Source of the DNA: a bacterium
GTDB taxonomy: Bacteria > JACRDZ01 > JAQUKH01
Length of the DNA: 50,720 bases
NCBI GenBank assembly: GCA_040754625.1
Contig: JBFMCF010000018.1
Location: 1 to 50,720 of the forward strand
Direction: 5' to 3'
The notes beneath the pieces were generated by a model that worked only from the letters and a program-made list of their open reading frames with translations, did not search any database and was not told the origin of the DNA. A program made the translations under genes and the position numbers. Positions 7,746 through 19,594 of this stretch are shown here, piece by piece. Within the stretch, counting starts at the first letter, position 1. Every line of letters starts with the position of its first letter.

Positions 7746-8036
7746 TTACCTTGGTTCATAGGTGTCACACTCGGCGTGACCGCTGTGCATCTTGACATGT
7801 ATTTGTTCAGCCCCGCACTCCAGGCAGTCGTTGAACTTGCAATCTTCAACCTTGCACGCGCCCACACCCGCGCTGATATCCTTGCACCCGCCTTTTTTTC
7901 CGGACATCATCGACGTGTCGCACTCGGGACAATCCCCGCCCCCTATCGTGATACCAAATGCGCGGCATTTGTCTTTCGCGTTAAAACAACAGCCTGCGGC
8001 GTTACAATCCATTACTTTGCTCATTTCGAAATTCAT
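7746..8036 (-). CDS. DUF1540 cysteine-rich protein
   Basis: A 96-residue protein with two copies of the DUF1540 pattern: C-x4-C-x-F-N-x5-C near residues 11-23 and C-x4-C-x-F-N-x3-C-x-A-like near residues 61-73. It has 14 cysteines or so and ends with HAECDTYEP. The pattern suggests bound metal (zinc or iron); the function is unknown. AGGAGGTGATATT before the ATG is a strong ribosome binding site. The 220 bases between this gene and the next fragment (8037-8256) are AT-rich and hold no gene; they probably contain its promoter. Confidence 0.8.
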   Translation of the reverse strand: MNFEMSKVMDCNAAGCCFNAKDKCRAFGITIGGGDCPECDTSMMSGKKGGCKDISAGVGACKVEDCKFNDCLECGAEQIHVKMHSGHAECDTYEPR

Positions 8037-8256
8037 AATATCACCTCCGTTTTATACAATTGTTTTTTTGTTTAAAAAACAACAACTATTTTCATGATAT
8101 ACATTTTTAAAAAATAATAAATAGGATATTTCTACTTTTCATTGACTATTTTCCACTTGAGTTTTAATAGCGGTAAAAAATTAAAAAAAAGCGGATTAAG
8201 ACAATTGTTTTATTTCAAAAAAATATATTATTGAACCTGTACAAAATTTTTTAATT

Positions 8257-8619
8257 TTAATTTAAGGAAGGGAGACAAATCATGCACTCGGGAAATATAT
8301 GCGGAATGGGTTTTGTCCCGTTACCTTTTATGCCGGAAATTTCCGATACCTTTTCCAATAAAGGGTCAAATCCGCAGAGACCGGCGGCAATATATCCTTC
8401 GAGAAGGTCAATCTCTCCCTTTATTGTTGCCAGAATAAGTTTCGAATCAGAAGGTATCAGTTTTTCATTTTCCGGGAACAATAATCTGAACATCTGTATC
8501 ACGAGGGATTCTTTGTCCGGATATTTCAGACGGGGAACAGTCGCCGCGTAAGCGGTCTCATACAAACCCGGATCGAACCTTGACTTTTTTCCCGGAGGAA
8601 AAAAGTCAAAAATAAGCGG
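8257..8619 (-). pseudogene. Beta-ketoacyl synthase-like N-terminal fragment
   Basis: The open frame reads PGKKSRFDPGLYETAYAA, then PRLKYPDKESLVIQMF and SKLILATIKGEIDLLE. RFDP-x-x-Y and L-x-L-A-T-T-K-G-E-I-D-L-L-E-like strings are typical of the N-terminal half of beta-ketoacyl synthase-like proteins. The catalytic Cys and both His regions are missing: the frame ends at 8257 after GIKGNG and an unrelated tail. There is no ATG, only TTG 8565. Upstream the frame passes through a perfect hairpin and stops at about 8620. It is a relic or a truncated gene, unrelated to the intact fab cluster at 24-30 kb. Confidence 0.5.
8580..8609. repeat. Perfect 12-bp stem hairpin
   Basis: TTGACTTTTTTC and GAAAAAAGTCAA enclose the loop CCGGAG. 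It lies in the 5' end of the ketoacyl-synthase fragment and upstream of galT. It is terminator-like in shape, but the A/T-rich stem makes that uncertain. Confidence 0.55.
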
Positions 8620-8685
8620 TTAAAATCCATTTATTTTTTTTTGAAATTAATCTATATTAATGTCATAAAAATTTTAAGGTGATTA

Positions 8686-9683
8686 ATGTCAGAATTAAGG
8701 CAGAACCCAACCACCCTTGACTGGGTAATTATCGCGAAAAACAGGTCCAAACGTCCCGACGAATTAAAAAAAGCCGACCTTAATAAAATAAATACGCCGG
8801 TTTACAATAAATCCTGCCCGTTTTGCCCCGGCAATGAAGATAAATTACCGAAAACAGAAGCGGCTTATGGAAATCACAACGGCAAATGGACCATCAGGGT
8901 TGTCGCGAATAAATTCCCCGCTTTAACCCCTGACGGCAGTACCCAAAGAGAAGAATGGAAACTTTTCCGGAAAAGCCACGGTTACGGCCGGCATGAAGTC
9001 ATTATAGAAACACAGTCACATAACGAGTTTATTCCGTTTATGACTGACATTCATGTCAGGGAACTCATCAAGGCGTTCAGGGACCGCTATCATGAGCTGA
9101 AAAAAGATCCAAACATCAAGATAATAATAATTTTAAAAATCACGGGGAAAACGCGGGAACATCGCTTGAGCATCCTCACTCGCAAATTGTGGCGTCGCCG
9201 ATTGTCCCCCCTTATATACGGAGAAAATTTGAAGTGGCCACGCAGTATTTTGATAACACGGGAAGGAGCCTTCACATCGACATTCAAAAAGCGGAAATTG
9301 AGGACGGCACGCGGATTATCGCGGGTAACAATAATTTTATCGCTCTCCATCCATTTGCTTCGTTTTTTCCCTTTGAAACATGGATCATGCCTAAAATCCA
9401 CAATCCGTCATTTGGGAATATTTCAGACCAGGAGATTAATTATCTCGCGGCAATTTTGAAAGAAATTCTTCTGAAACTTTATAAAAGCCTCAATAATCCT
9501 GATTATAACCTGATTATACATACCGCCCCTGTGGATGACGAACATAAGTCGTACTACCTGTGGTATATTGAAATCATCCCGCGTCTCACTCAGGTCGCGG
9601 GATTTGAACTCGGGTCAAGGATTACTGTGAACACAGCTTTACCAGAGGAAACGGCGGATTTTATAAGAAATTTCAAGATATAG
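8686..9683 (+). pseudogene. galT: Galactose-1-phosphate uridylyltransferase, frameshifted
   Basis: GalT swaps UMP between UDP-glucose and galactose-1-phosphate. The first frame (8686 to about 9138) gives LRQNPTTLDWVIIAKNR, the zinc-type CPFCPGNE and VVANKFPAL. The second frame (about 9132-9683) continues KNHGENAGTSLEHPHSQ, which holds the catalytic His-x-His-x-Gln, then IPRLTQVAGFELGSR near the end. Together they span about 330 residues, normal for the family. The change of frame falls on T TTA AAA, a canonical -1 slippery heptamer that is also a deletion-prone T/A run. Without frameshifting, translation runs to 9459 in a meaningless frame. The start ATG is preceded by AAGGTG. Confidence 0.8.
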
Positions 9684-9773
9684 AAAGGCGGAATTATGCA
9701 AACAACTGCTTTAAAAAATCTTGTCCAGAAAGTTTGCAGCCCGGGTATCAATCGGTACGCTGAAAACTTAATG

Positions 9774-9812
9774 AAAAAAACAAAAAAGGAGCGGTGTTTA
9801 AACCAGCTCCTT
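9774..9812 (-). terminator. Intrinsic terminator of the rRNA operon
   Basis: On the minus strand, AAGGAGC TGGTTTAAACACC GCTCCTT (9786-9812) forms a strong hairpin followed by TTTTTGTTTTTTT. It lies 10 bases past the 5S 3' end. It also overlaps the end of the galT side and may work in both directions. Confidence 0.9.
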
Positions 9813-9821
9813 AAATTTTAA

Positions 9822-9940
9822 TCCCCAGCAGTGTCCTACTTTCCCATACAGTCTCCCGTATAGTATCATCGGCCCTCGAAGGCTTAACTTCCGTGTTCTG
9901 AATGGGAACGGGTGTTTCCCTTCCGGTATGGCCACTGGAG
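9822..9940 (-). rRNA. rrf: 5S ribosomal RNA
   Basis: About 119 bases. The minus strand contains the conserved CCCATTCAGAACACGGAAG and AAGCC blocks and the usual closing helix. Ends were placed by the terminal pairing. It is the last gene of the rRNA operon. Confidence 0.93.
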
Positions 9941-10324
9941 AATATTTTTACTGTAGGGGCTTAAAATTTTAAGCCCCTACTAATTTTAACAATGAATAAT
10001 TTTAAAATTTTAAACAAATCAAAAACTAAAATATGGTCAAGCCGCACGATTTATTAGTATCAGTCAGCTTAATCCCTTACAGGACTTACACCTCTGACCT
10101 ATCAACCTTGTAGTCTTCAAGGAATCTTTAGTTCCGACATTTCTATCGGAAGGGATATCTTATCTTGAGGCGAGCTTCACGCTTATATGCTTTCAGCGTT
10201 TATCTCTTCCGGACATAGCTACTCAGCAATGCCGCTGGCGCGACAACTGAAACACCATTGGTCCGTCTACTCCGGCCCTCTCGTACTAGGAGTAGGCCCT
10301 CTTCAAATATCCTGCGCCCACGAA

Positions 10325-10355
<31 letters not shown>

Positions 10356-10394
10356 AAACCCAGCTCGCGTACCGCTTTAATTGGCGAACAGCCA

Positions 10395-10454
<60 letters not shown>

Positions 10455-10499
10455 TGCCGTCGATATGAACTCTTGGGCAAGATAAGCCTGTTATCCCCA

Positions 10500-10537
<38 letters not shown>

Positions 10538-10677
10538 GGTACCACCGGATCACTAAGCCCTGCTTTCGCACCTGCTCGGTATGTCTACCTCACAGTTAAG
10601 CTCCCTTATGCCTTTGCACTCGACACACGATTTCTAACCGTGCTGAGGGAACCTTTGGACGCCTCCGTTACATTTTG

Positions 10678-10710
<33 letters not shown>

Positions 10711-10963
10711 CCACTGTCCCTTCCGCCGATAAGGCGGATAGGTTAGAATTTCGCTAAGATAAGGGTGGTATTCCAAGGTCGACTCCACACAGGCTTGCGC
10801 CCATGCTTCAAAGTCTCCCACCTATCCTCTACATACCTTGTCAAAATTCAATATCAGGATACAGTAAAGGTTCACGGGGTCTTTTCGTCCATTCGCGGGT
10901 AACCAGTATCTTCACTGGTATTACAATTTCACCGAGATCCTCGTTGAGACAGCGCTCAACTCG

Positions 10964-11059
<96 letters not shown>

Positions 11060-11799
11060 AGAGCTTCGTCCGCCTTGCGGCGAGCTAACCCCTCCTCGTA
11101 ACCTTCCAGCACCGGGCAGGCGTCAGACCCTATACTTCGTCTTAAAACTTTGCAGAGCCCTGTGTTTTTACTAAACAGTCGTTTGAGCCTCTTTACTGTG
11201 ACCTCTTTCAGCTTTTTCCGGTAAACGGAATAACCGAAAAAGGCACCCCTTTTCCCGAAGTTACGGGGCTATTATGCTGAGTTCCTTAACGAGGATTCTC
11301 TCGAGCGCCTTAGAATATTCTTCTCACCTACCTGTGTCGGTTTACGGTACGGTCACCTAAGAAACTGGCTAGAGGTTATTTCTTGCCAGTGTGGAGTCAA
11401 TCAGTTCGTTCGCGGGTTGCCCCTTGAACCCCCCATCACCTCTTGGAGTTGTAATTGGCTATCCGGATTTTCCTGGATAACCCTCCTACGGGCTTAGACT
11501 CCGTAATCCAATACGGAGATGATTTATCCTACTGTGTCACCCCATTGCTCATAACGTTTCTTCGGTGGTGTCTGAATTTTAACAGACTTCCCATCACCTA
11601 CGTTTTTCAACCTCGGCTTAGGGACCGACTAACCCTGAGCGGATTAACCTTCCTCAGGAAACCTTAGGTTTTCGGCGTGCCGATTTCTCATCGGCATTAT
11701 CGCTACTCATACCTGCATTCTCACTTCCATTTCGTCCATCCCAATTTACATCGGGACTTCACTCTACGATGGAACGCTCCTCTACCACACAGCCCGTCC

Positions 11800-12058
11800 T
11801 CTCTATCCATTTCTATTTAATACTTCTCACTTACTGAGATTTGATAAAAAATTCTTCGAATTTTCTTCTCAACAACTTCTTACTTGCTTTTCAGCAAGCT
11901 CTCGTTTACTGAGATTTGATAAAAAATTCTTCGAATTTTCTTCTCAACAACTTCTTACTTGCTTTTCAGCAAGCTCTCGTTTACTGAGATTTGATAAAAA
12001 ATTCTTCGAATTTTTTATAAATCCAACTCAGTTTGATTTAGTTTGAAATAGATACAAA
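11800..12058 (-). other. Intervening sequence in 23S helix 45
   Basis: The helix 45 stem is recognisable: ACAGCCCGTCC at 11789-11799 pairs with GGACGGACTGT at 12059-12069. In E. coli it closes a loop of only a few tens of bases; here it closes about 259 bases of AT-rich sequence. Pairing extends inward (TATCCATTTC with GAAATAGATA). Insertions at this helix in other bacteria are cut out by RNase III, giving fragmented 23S. That is the likely outcome here, but it is inferred. Confidence 0.85.
11831..12014. repeat. 75-bp tandem repeat inside 23S (about 2.5 copies)
   Basis: Copies begin with TTACTGAGATTTGATAAA at 11831, 11906 and 11981, exactly 75 bases apart, with no mismatch seen between the first two full units. 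Each unit, read as RNA, has CTTGCT GAAA AGCAAG, a perfect GNRA-tetraloop hairpin, and a second AAAATTC/GAATTTT stem. Confidence 0.95.
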
Positions 12059-12105
12059 GGACGGACTGTATCCACAGCTTCGGTAACAAGCTTGAGCCCC
12101 GTTGG

Positions 12106-12155
<50 letters not shown>

Positions 12156-12758
12156 TGGTAGCTGCCTCTAAGCTAACATCCTGGCTGTTTAAGCAATTCC
12201 ACATCCTTTCCCACTTAGCTTGTATTTTGGGACCTTAGCTGATGGTCTGGGTTGTTCCCCTTTTGATTATGGAGTTTATCCCCCACGGTCTGACTCCAGC
12301 AATTCGGAATAATGGCATTCGGAGTTTGATTGGGTTTGGTAACCTGGTAGGGTCCCTAGTCCATTCAGTGCTCTACCACCATTATCTATTTTGCCAGGCT
12401 AGCCCTAAAGCTATTTCGAGGAGAACCAGCTATCACCGATTTTGATTAGCCTTTCACCCCTACCCACAACTCATCCAGTAGCTTTTCAACGCTAAAAGGT
12501 TCGGACCTCCATCTCGTGTTAACGAAACTTCATCCTGGCCATGGGTAGCTCAATCGGTTTCGGGTCTACTAAACTTAACTAACGCCCTATTCAGACTCGC
12601 TTTCGCTACGACTCCTCCGCCTCAGCGGATTAATCTTGCTAAATTTAGTAACTCGCAGGTTCATTATGCAAAAGGCACGCGGTTGTCCATCTTGCGACAG
12701 ACTTCCACTGCTTGTAAACAAATGGTTTCAGGTTCTATTTCACTCTCCTCCCGGAGTG

Positions 12759-12800
<42 letters not shown>

Positions 12801-13442
12801 CAGAGAGTATTTAGCCTTATCCCATGGTCGGGACGGATTCACACAGGATTCCACGTGACCCGTGTTACTTGGGAGATTTTGCCAAAGAGACTATCTTCTT
12901 TAACTTACAGGACTATTACCCTCTGTGGTTGGTCTTTCCAAACCATTCAGATAGAAGATAATTTTGTAACTCTTCGAGCCATCCAAGAACGGCTCCACAA
13001 AATCCCCACTACCCCAAAAATAGAACGCTCCTGGGCTATAACTATTTTTGGTTTAGGCTCTTCCCCTTTCGCTCGCCACTACTTGGGGAATCATTTCATA
13101 TTCTTTTCCTCGAGGTACTGAGATGTTTCACTTCCCCCGGTTGTCTTTTCTACCCTATGAATTCAGATAGAAATTCCTGAATATTACTCCAGGACGGTTT
13201 CCCGATTCGGACATTTCCGGATTAACATGTGTTTGCCATTACCCGGAACTTTTCGCAGCTTACCACGTCCTTCATCGACTTCTGGCGCCAAGGCATCCAC
13301 CATTTGCCTTCTGTAGCTTGACCATACTTTAATTCTCGATTCTAATTGTAAAATTTCCTAACTATTCAATTGTCAAAGAACAACATTGGTATATAACCAA
13401 TGGCAAATGACAACTATTAAAGTTATCATTTACTATTGTCTA

Positions 13443-13550
13443 TTCGAAAATCGAGAATCGAAAATTGACCGCAATCGAAATTTTCTTTTCTCCTCAATTC
13501 TCGAATCTCGATTTTCGATTGCTCTGAATTTTGCGCTTCGCGCAAAATTC
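13443..13550 (-). repeat. tRNA trailer repeat, copy 1 (after tRNA-Ala)
   Basis: Directly after CCA: palindrome GAATTTTGCGCG/CGCGCAAAATTC, then AGAGCAATCGAAAATCGA, about 45 bases, then CGATTGCGGTC and an inverted TCGATTCTCGATTTTCG end. It is one of nine related copies in the window. Confidence 0.85.
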
Positions 13551-13626
13551 TGGTGGAGAATACCGGGATCGAACCGGTGGCCTCCTGGTTGCAAACCAGA
13601 CGCTCTCCCAGTTGAGCTAATTCCCC
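13551..13626 (-). tRNA. tRNA-Ala (TGC)
   Basis: A 76-base cloverleaf with CCA encoded. Acceptor GGGGAAT pairs with ATTCTCC. The anticodon loop TTTGCAA in CTGGTTTGCAAACCAG gives TGC. It sits in the 16S-23S spacer, as in many bacteria. Confidence 0.95.
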
Positions 13627-13645
13627 CCCCTGTAATCTAGCAAAT

Positions 13646-13740
13646 TTGAAAATAGAAAAATGACCGCAATCGAAAAAATTTATTATATTTTCGAATTTCG
13701 ATTATCGATTGCTCTGATTTTTTCGCTTAGCGAAAAAATC
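13646..13740 (-). repeat. tRNA trailer repeat, copy 2 (after tRNA-Ile)
   Basis: CCA is followed by GATTTTTTCGC TA AGCGAAAAAATC-like pairing, then AGAGCAATCGATAATCGA and a distal CGATTGCGGTC. The same layout as copy 1, with a different palindrome. Confidence 0.85.
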
Positions 13741-15671
<1,931 letters not shown>

Positions 15672-15707
15672 ATGAAATTTGAAATTGACTTAATAAGGCT
15701 CACAACT

Positions 15708-15727
15708 CTATTCAGTTTTCAAAGAAC
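15708..15727 (-). promoter_or_regulatory. boxA-like antitermination signal
   Basis: GTTCTTTGAAAACTGAATAG lies about 37 bases before 16S, resembling the boxA that recruits Nus factors to rRNA transcripts. A related copy (GTTCTTTGACAATTGAATAG) precedes 23S at 13362-13381. Confidence 0.7.
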
Positions 15728-15746
15728 AAAAACTATATCTAAAAAT

Positions 15747-15783
15747 AAAAATAGCATCGAAAGATGCCATTATTGCTATTTTT
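15747..15783 (-). terminator. Terminator-like hairpin in the rRNA leader
   Basis: On the minus strand AAAAATAGCA pairs with TGCTATTTTT, enclosing a second hairpin GGCATC TTTC GATGC. A T-rich tail follows. It sits between the rRNA promoter and boxA, about 76 bases before 16S, so it could act as an attenuator or a processing site. Confidence 0.5.
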
Positions 15784-15888
15784 CCTAAACTCAACTTATT
15801 TTTAACTAAGCTTTCGAGCTAGGGCAATTTCTTCTCCTTTTCGACATCATCTACAGAAAAAATTGTTCTCTTTTACCAAAGTGAAAAT

Positions 15889-15917
15889 ATTATACATTCA
15901 AAAAAAAAGAATGTCAA
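15889..15917 (-). promoter_or_regulatory. rRNA operon promoter
   Basis: TTGACA (15912-15917) and TATAAT (15889-15894), read on the minus strand, are both perfect consensus with a 17-base spacer that contains a run of nine T. It lies some 220 bases before 16S. Confidence 0.9.
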
Positions 15918-15951
15918 GAAAAAAAATTATTATTTTTTTCGCAATTAAAAG

Positions 15952-18270
15952 TCATTTAAAAACTATTGCAAAGACCTCTTCCATGCTTTCAACTAAATTA
16001 ACTTTCAAATCTTCTAAAACGTTTTTGGGTATATCTATAATGTCCTTGCTGTTTTGTTTTGGAATAATAACCTCCTTTATTCCCACTCTATGCGCGGCTA
16101 AAATTTTTTCTTTCAAACCGCCAATAGGAAGCACCTTGCCTCTCAAAGTTATTTCTCCTGTCATGGCAACATCTTTTCTAACCGGTTTTTCTGACAAAGC
16201 AGAGGCAATTGAGACAGCCATTGTTATGCCTGCTGACGGGCCGTCTTTCGGTATAGCGCCTTCCGGGACATGTACATGTATATCATATTTCTGAAAGACT
16301 TCATCATTTATATTTAGTTTTTTTGCACACGACCGGATATAACTTAACGCGGTTTGCGCTGACTCCTGCATAACATCACCCAGTTTCCCCGTCAGAGTCA
16401 GCTTCCCTTTTCCTTTCATTATAGCCGTCTCTGTGGCCAGGATCTCACCTCCGACCTCAGTCCATGCCAGGCCTGTAGATACGCCAACTTCGTCTTTTTT
16501 TTCTTTTTCCATATGAAGAAATTTAAACGGCCCAAGAAACCCATCAAGGTTTTTCTCATTAACTTTAACCTGTTTTTTCCCGTTTCCGCTGACTACATCT
16601 TTCGCAACTTTCCGGCATATAGTCGCGAGTTCCCGCTCCAGGTTCCGGACACCGGCCTCCCGGGTATAATGCCTTATTATTAACTTAATCACATTATTTT
16701 CCAAAATTAAATTCTCTTCTTTTAAACCGTGCATAACTAATTGTTTTGGAAATAAAAATTTCTCTGCGATTTTTATTTTTTCCTCTTCTGTATATCCCGG
16801 AATTTCTATAATTTCCATCCTGTCGCGAAGAGGGATAGGAATAGCAGGGATAACATTTGCCGTTGTAACAAACATAACTTTACTTAAATCAAAATCCACT
16901 TCAAGGTAATGGTCATTAAAAGCGCTGTTAATTTCCGGGTCCAGCACTTCAAGCATCGCAGCGGAGGGGTCTCCCCGGAAATCCATACTCATTTTATCGA
17001 TTTCATCCAAAAGAAAAACCGGGTTTTTTGACTTTGCCCGCTTGATACATTGAATAATCCTGCCCGGCATGGCTCCGATATATGTTCTTCTATGCCCCCG
17101 TATTTCCGCTTCGTCTCTCACACCGCCCAAGGATATACGAACAAACTCTCTTCCCATGGAACGTGCGATTGACCTGGCTAATGAAGTCTTTCCCACACCC
17201 GGAGGCCCCACAAAACACAAAATAGGGCCTTTCATCTTTTCCACAAGTTTTCGCACAGCTAAAAATTCCAAAATTCTTTCTTTGGGTTTTTCCAACCCAT
17301 AATGGTCTTCATTTAATATTTTTTCCGCTTCGTTAATATCAAGTTTATCTTTGGTTTCATGCGCCCATGGGAGAGAAATAAGCCAATCCAGGTAATTACG
17401 GATAACTGTGCTTTCGGCAGCCATGGGAGGCATTTTTTCAAGACGTTTTAATTCCTTTAATGCCTTTTCATTAACATCTTTTGGCATATTTGCAGATGCA
17501 ATCTTTTCATGGAACTCCTCAATTTCAATCAATCTTTCATCTTCCTGCCCCAGTTCTTTCTGGATTGCTTTTAGCTGTTCGGTAAGATAATATTCCCGTT
17601 GTGTTTTTTCCATCCGGTTCTTTATCTGCCCGCGAATTTTCTTTTCGATATTGAGGATTTCAATTTCACTTTCCAAAAATGTTGATATTGCCTGCAGCGC
17701 ATTCTTGACATTATCCATTTCCAAAATTTTCTGTTTATCTTCAATCTTTAAAATAATATGAGCGGAAATAACATCAACCAGTTTATCCGGTTCTTCAATA
17801 TTTGATACTGAATTTACTATTTCCGACGGTAACTTACGATTAAGTTTTACATATTCCTCAAATTGGTCGATACAGCTTCTCATCAAGGCTTCAACATCAG
17901 TAGTTTTTTCTATACCGGTTTTTATTTCCTCCCCATTTACCTGGAAAAAATTATTATTATTCAAATATTCTAAAATCCTTATCCTGCTTAAACCTTCTAT
18001 CAAAACCTTTACGGAACCATCCGGCATTTTTAAAAACTGCAATATCTCTGAGACTACCCCTATACTGTAAATGTCCTCTTTTTCCGGCTGGTCTATCTTG
18101 GAATTTTTCTGGGCACACAAAACAATCTTCTTGTCGGAATTCATGGCATATTCCAATGCTCTTATAGACTTGTCCCTGCCTACAAATAAAGGTACAACCA
18201 TATAAGGGAAAACAACTATATCGCGTAAAGGCAAAACTGGAATACCCTTAATCTGCTCCAATTGTTTCAT
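15952..18270 (-). CDS. lon: ATP-dependent Lon protease
   Basis: A 772-residue LonA protease, normal length. The substrate-binding N-domain starts at [15 protein letters not shown] (about 10-24), a coiled-coil linker follows, then the AAA+ module with Walker [10 protein letters not shown] (about 350) and sensor/arginine regions. The C-terminal peptidase has the catalytic Ser679 in KDGPSAG and Lys (about 720) in IGGLKEK. It degrades misfolded and regulatory proteins in the cytoplasm. It lies 27 bases downstream of clpX, the last gene of a tig-clpP-clpX-lon series. A start at ATG 18270 matches the usual N-terminus. Confidence 0.97.
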   Translation of the reverse strand: MKQLEQIKGIPVLPLRDIVVFPYMVVPLFVGRDKSIRALEYAMNSDKKIVLCAQKNSKIDQPEKEDIYSIGVVSEILQFLKMPDGSVKVLIEGLSRIRILEYLNNNNFFQVNGEEIKTGIEKTTDVEALMRSCIDQFEEYVKLNRKLPSEIVNSVSNIEEPDKLVDVISAHIILKIEDKQKILEMDNVKNALQAISTFLESEIEILNIEKKIRGQIKNRMEKTQREYYLTEQLKAIQKELGQEDERLIEIEEFHEKIASANMPKDVNEKALKELKRLEKMPPMAAESTVIRNYLDWLISLPWAHETKDKLDINEAEKILNEDHYGLEKPKERILEFLAVRKLVEKMKGPILCFVGPPGVGKTSLARSIARSMGREFVRISLGGVRDEAEIRGHRRTYIGAMPGRIIQCIKRAKSKNPVFLLDEIDKMSMDFRGDPSAAMLEVLDPEINSAFNDHYLEVDFDLSKVMFVTTANVIPAIPIPLRDRMEIIEIPGYTEEEKIKIAEKFLFPKQLVMHGLKEENLILENNVIKLIIRHYTREAGVRNLERELATICRKVAKDVVSGNGKKQVKVNEKNLDGFLGPFKFLHMEKEKKDEVGVSTGLAWTEVGGEILATETAIMKGKGKLTLTGKLGDVMQESAQTALSYIRSCAKKLNINDEVFQKYDIHVHVPEGAIPKDGPSAGITMAVSIASALSEKPVRKDVAMTGEITLRGKVLPIGGLKEKILAAHRVGIKEVIIPKQNSKDIIDIPKNVLEDLKVNLVESMEEVFAIVFK

Positions 18271-18297
18271 TTTACTCCTATGTTAAAAGTTCAAAAC

Positions 18298-19554
18298 TCA
18301 AGCTGTGCCAAATCCTTTTTTATTTTCAAGAACAATTACCGGGTCTCTTTTTTCCCGGACAACTTCTTCAGTAATAATACATTCCTTTATATCATTACGG
18401 GAGGGCAATTCATACATAATATTCAGCATTAAATCTTCTATTATAGCCCTGAGTCCTCTTGCCCCTGTGTTTCTTTTTATCGCTTCATCTGCAATTGTCC
18501 GCAATGCTTCCTCTGTAAATTTTAATTTAACCCCTTCCATTTCAAAAAATTTCTGATATTGTTTTACAAGGGCATTTTTGGGTTCAACTAAAATTTTTAT
18601 CAATATAGATTTGTCCAATTCTTCCAGTGCAGCCATAACCGGCAACCGCCCGATAAATTCAGGGATAAACCCGTATTTTAAAAGGTCTTCCGGTTGAATT
18701 TCTGATAAAAAGTTATTCATCTTTTTTACCGACTTGCGTTTTATTTCGGCTCCAAATCCTATGTTCTTTTTTCCAATACGGGTTTCAATAATTTTATCTA
18801 AACCAATAAACGCACCGCCGCATATAAAAAGCACATCTTTGGTATCCACCTGGACAAATTCCTGGTGAGGATGTTTTCTGCCGCCCTGGGGAGGAATATT
18901 CGCCACCACACCCTCCAATATTTTCAGAAGCGCCTGCTGGACCCCTTCTCCCGAAACGTCCCTGGTTATGGAGACATTTTCACCTGTTTTCTTTGCAATT
19001 TTATCAATCTCATCAATATAAACAATACCTTTTTCCGCCCTGGTTACATCATAATTGGCATTTTGTAAAAGTTTCAGAATTATATTCTCAACATCTTCAC
19101 CTACATAGCCGGCTTCAGTTAAAGTAGTGGCATCTACAATCGCAAATGGAACATTCAACAGCCTGGCTAATGTCTGGGCTAAAAGGGTTTTTCCAGAACC
19201 TGTCGGGCCTATTAATAAAATATTACTTTTTTGGAGCTCAACTCCGCCTTTTGCTGTATTAACCCCGATACGTTTATAATGATTATGAACTGCTACTGAC
19301 ATAATTTTTTTTGCGCGTTCCTGGCCGATTACATATTGGTCCAGGATGGCTTTTATTTCAGCAGGTTTAGGGATAGATTTTTCTTTTTCTTTACTTTCTG
19401 TCTCATCCCAGTCGTCAGCTATAATTTCACTGCAAAGCTTAATACATTCATCACAAATATATACAGACGGGCCAGCTACTAATTTTTTTATTTCTGTCTG
19501 GCTTTTCCCGCAGAAAGAACAAACAAGAGATGTTTTTTCCGTAATGTTTTGCAT
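18298..19554 (-). CDS. clpX: ATP-dependent Clp protease ATP-binding subunit ClpX
   Basis: A 418-residue AAA+ unfoldase. It has the N-terminal zinc domain with CSFCGKSQ and CDECIKLC (about 13-40), Walker A GPTGSGKT (about 120), Walker B and the sensor motif. The pore loop GYVGEDV is conserved, and the IGF-like loop for docking ClpP reads IGFGAE. It recognises tagged proteins and feeds them to ClpP. It lies between clpP (40 bases upstream) and lon, the classical order. The protein appears complete. Confidence 0.97.
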   Translation of the reverse strand: MQNITEKTSLVCSFCGKSQTEIKKLVAGPSVYICDECIKLCSEIIADDWDETESKEKEKSIPKPAEIKAILDQYVIGQERAKKIMSVAVHNHYKRIGVNTAKGGVELQKSNILLIGPTGSGKTLLAQTLARLLNVPFAIVDATTLTEAGYVGEDVENIILKLLQNANYDVTRAEKGIVYIDEIDKIAKKTGENVSITRDVSGEGVQQALLKILEGVVANIPPQGGRKHPHQEFVQVDTKDVLFICGGAFIGLDKIIETRIGKKNIGFGAEIKRKSVKKMNNFLSEIQPEDLLKYGFIPEFIGRLPVMAALEELDKSILIKILVEPKNALVKQYQKFFEMEGVKLKFTEEALRTIADEAIKRNTGARGLRAIIEDLMLNIMYELPSRNDIKECIITEEVVREKRDPVIVLENKKGFGTA

Positions 19555-19594
19555 ATCTCTCCAATAAGAAAACCGCTTGAACGGTTTAAACAGG

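Noticed and set aside
9696-9821. 41-codon plus-strand reading starting MQTTALKNLVQKV
   Set aside because: Its 3' half is the rRNA terminator hairpin, no family is recognised, and no convincing ribosome site is present beyond AAAGGCGG.
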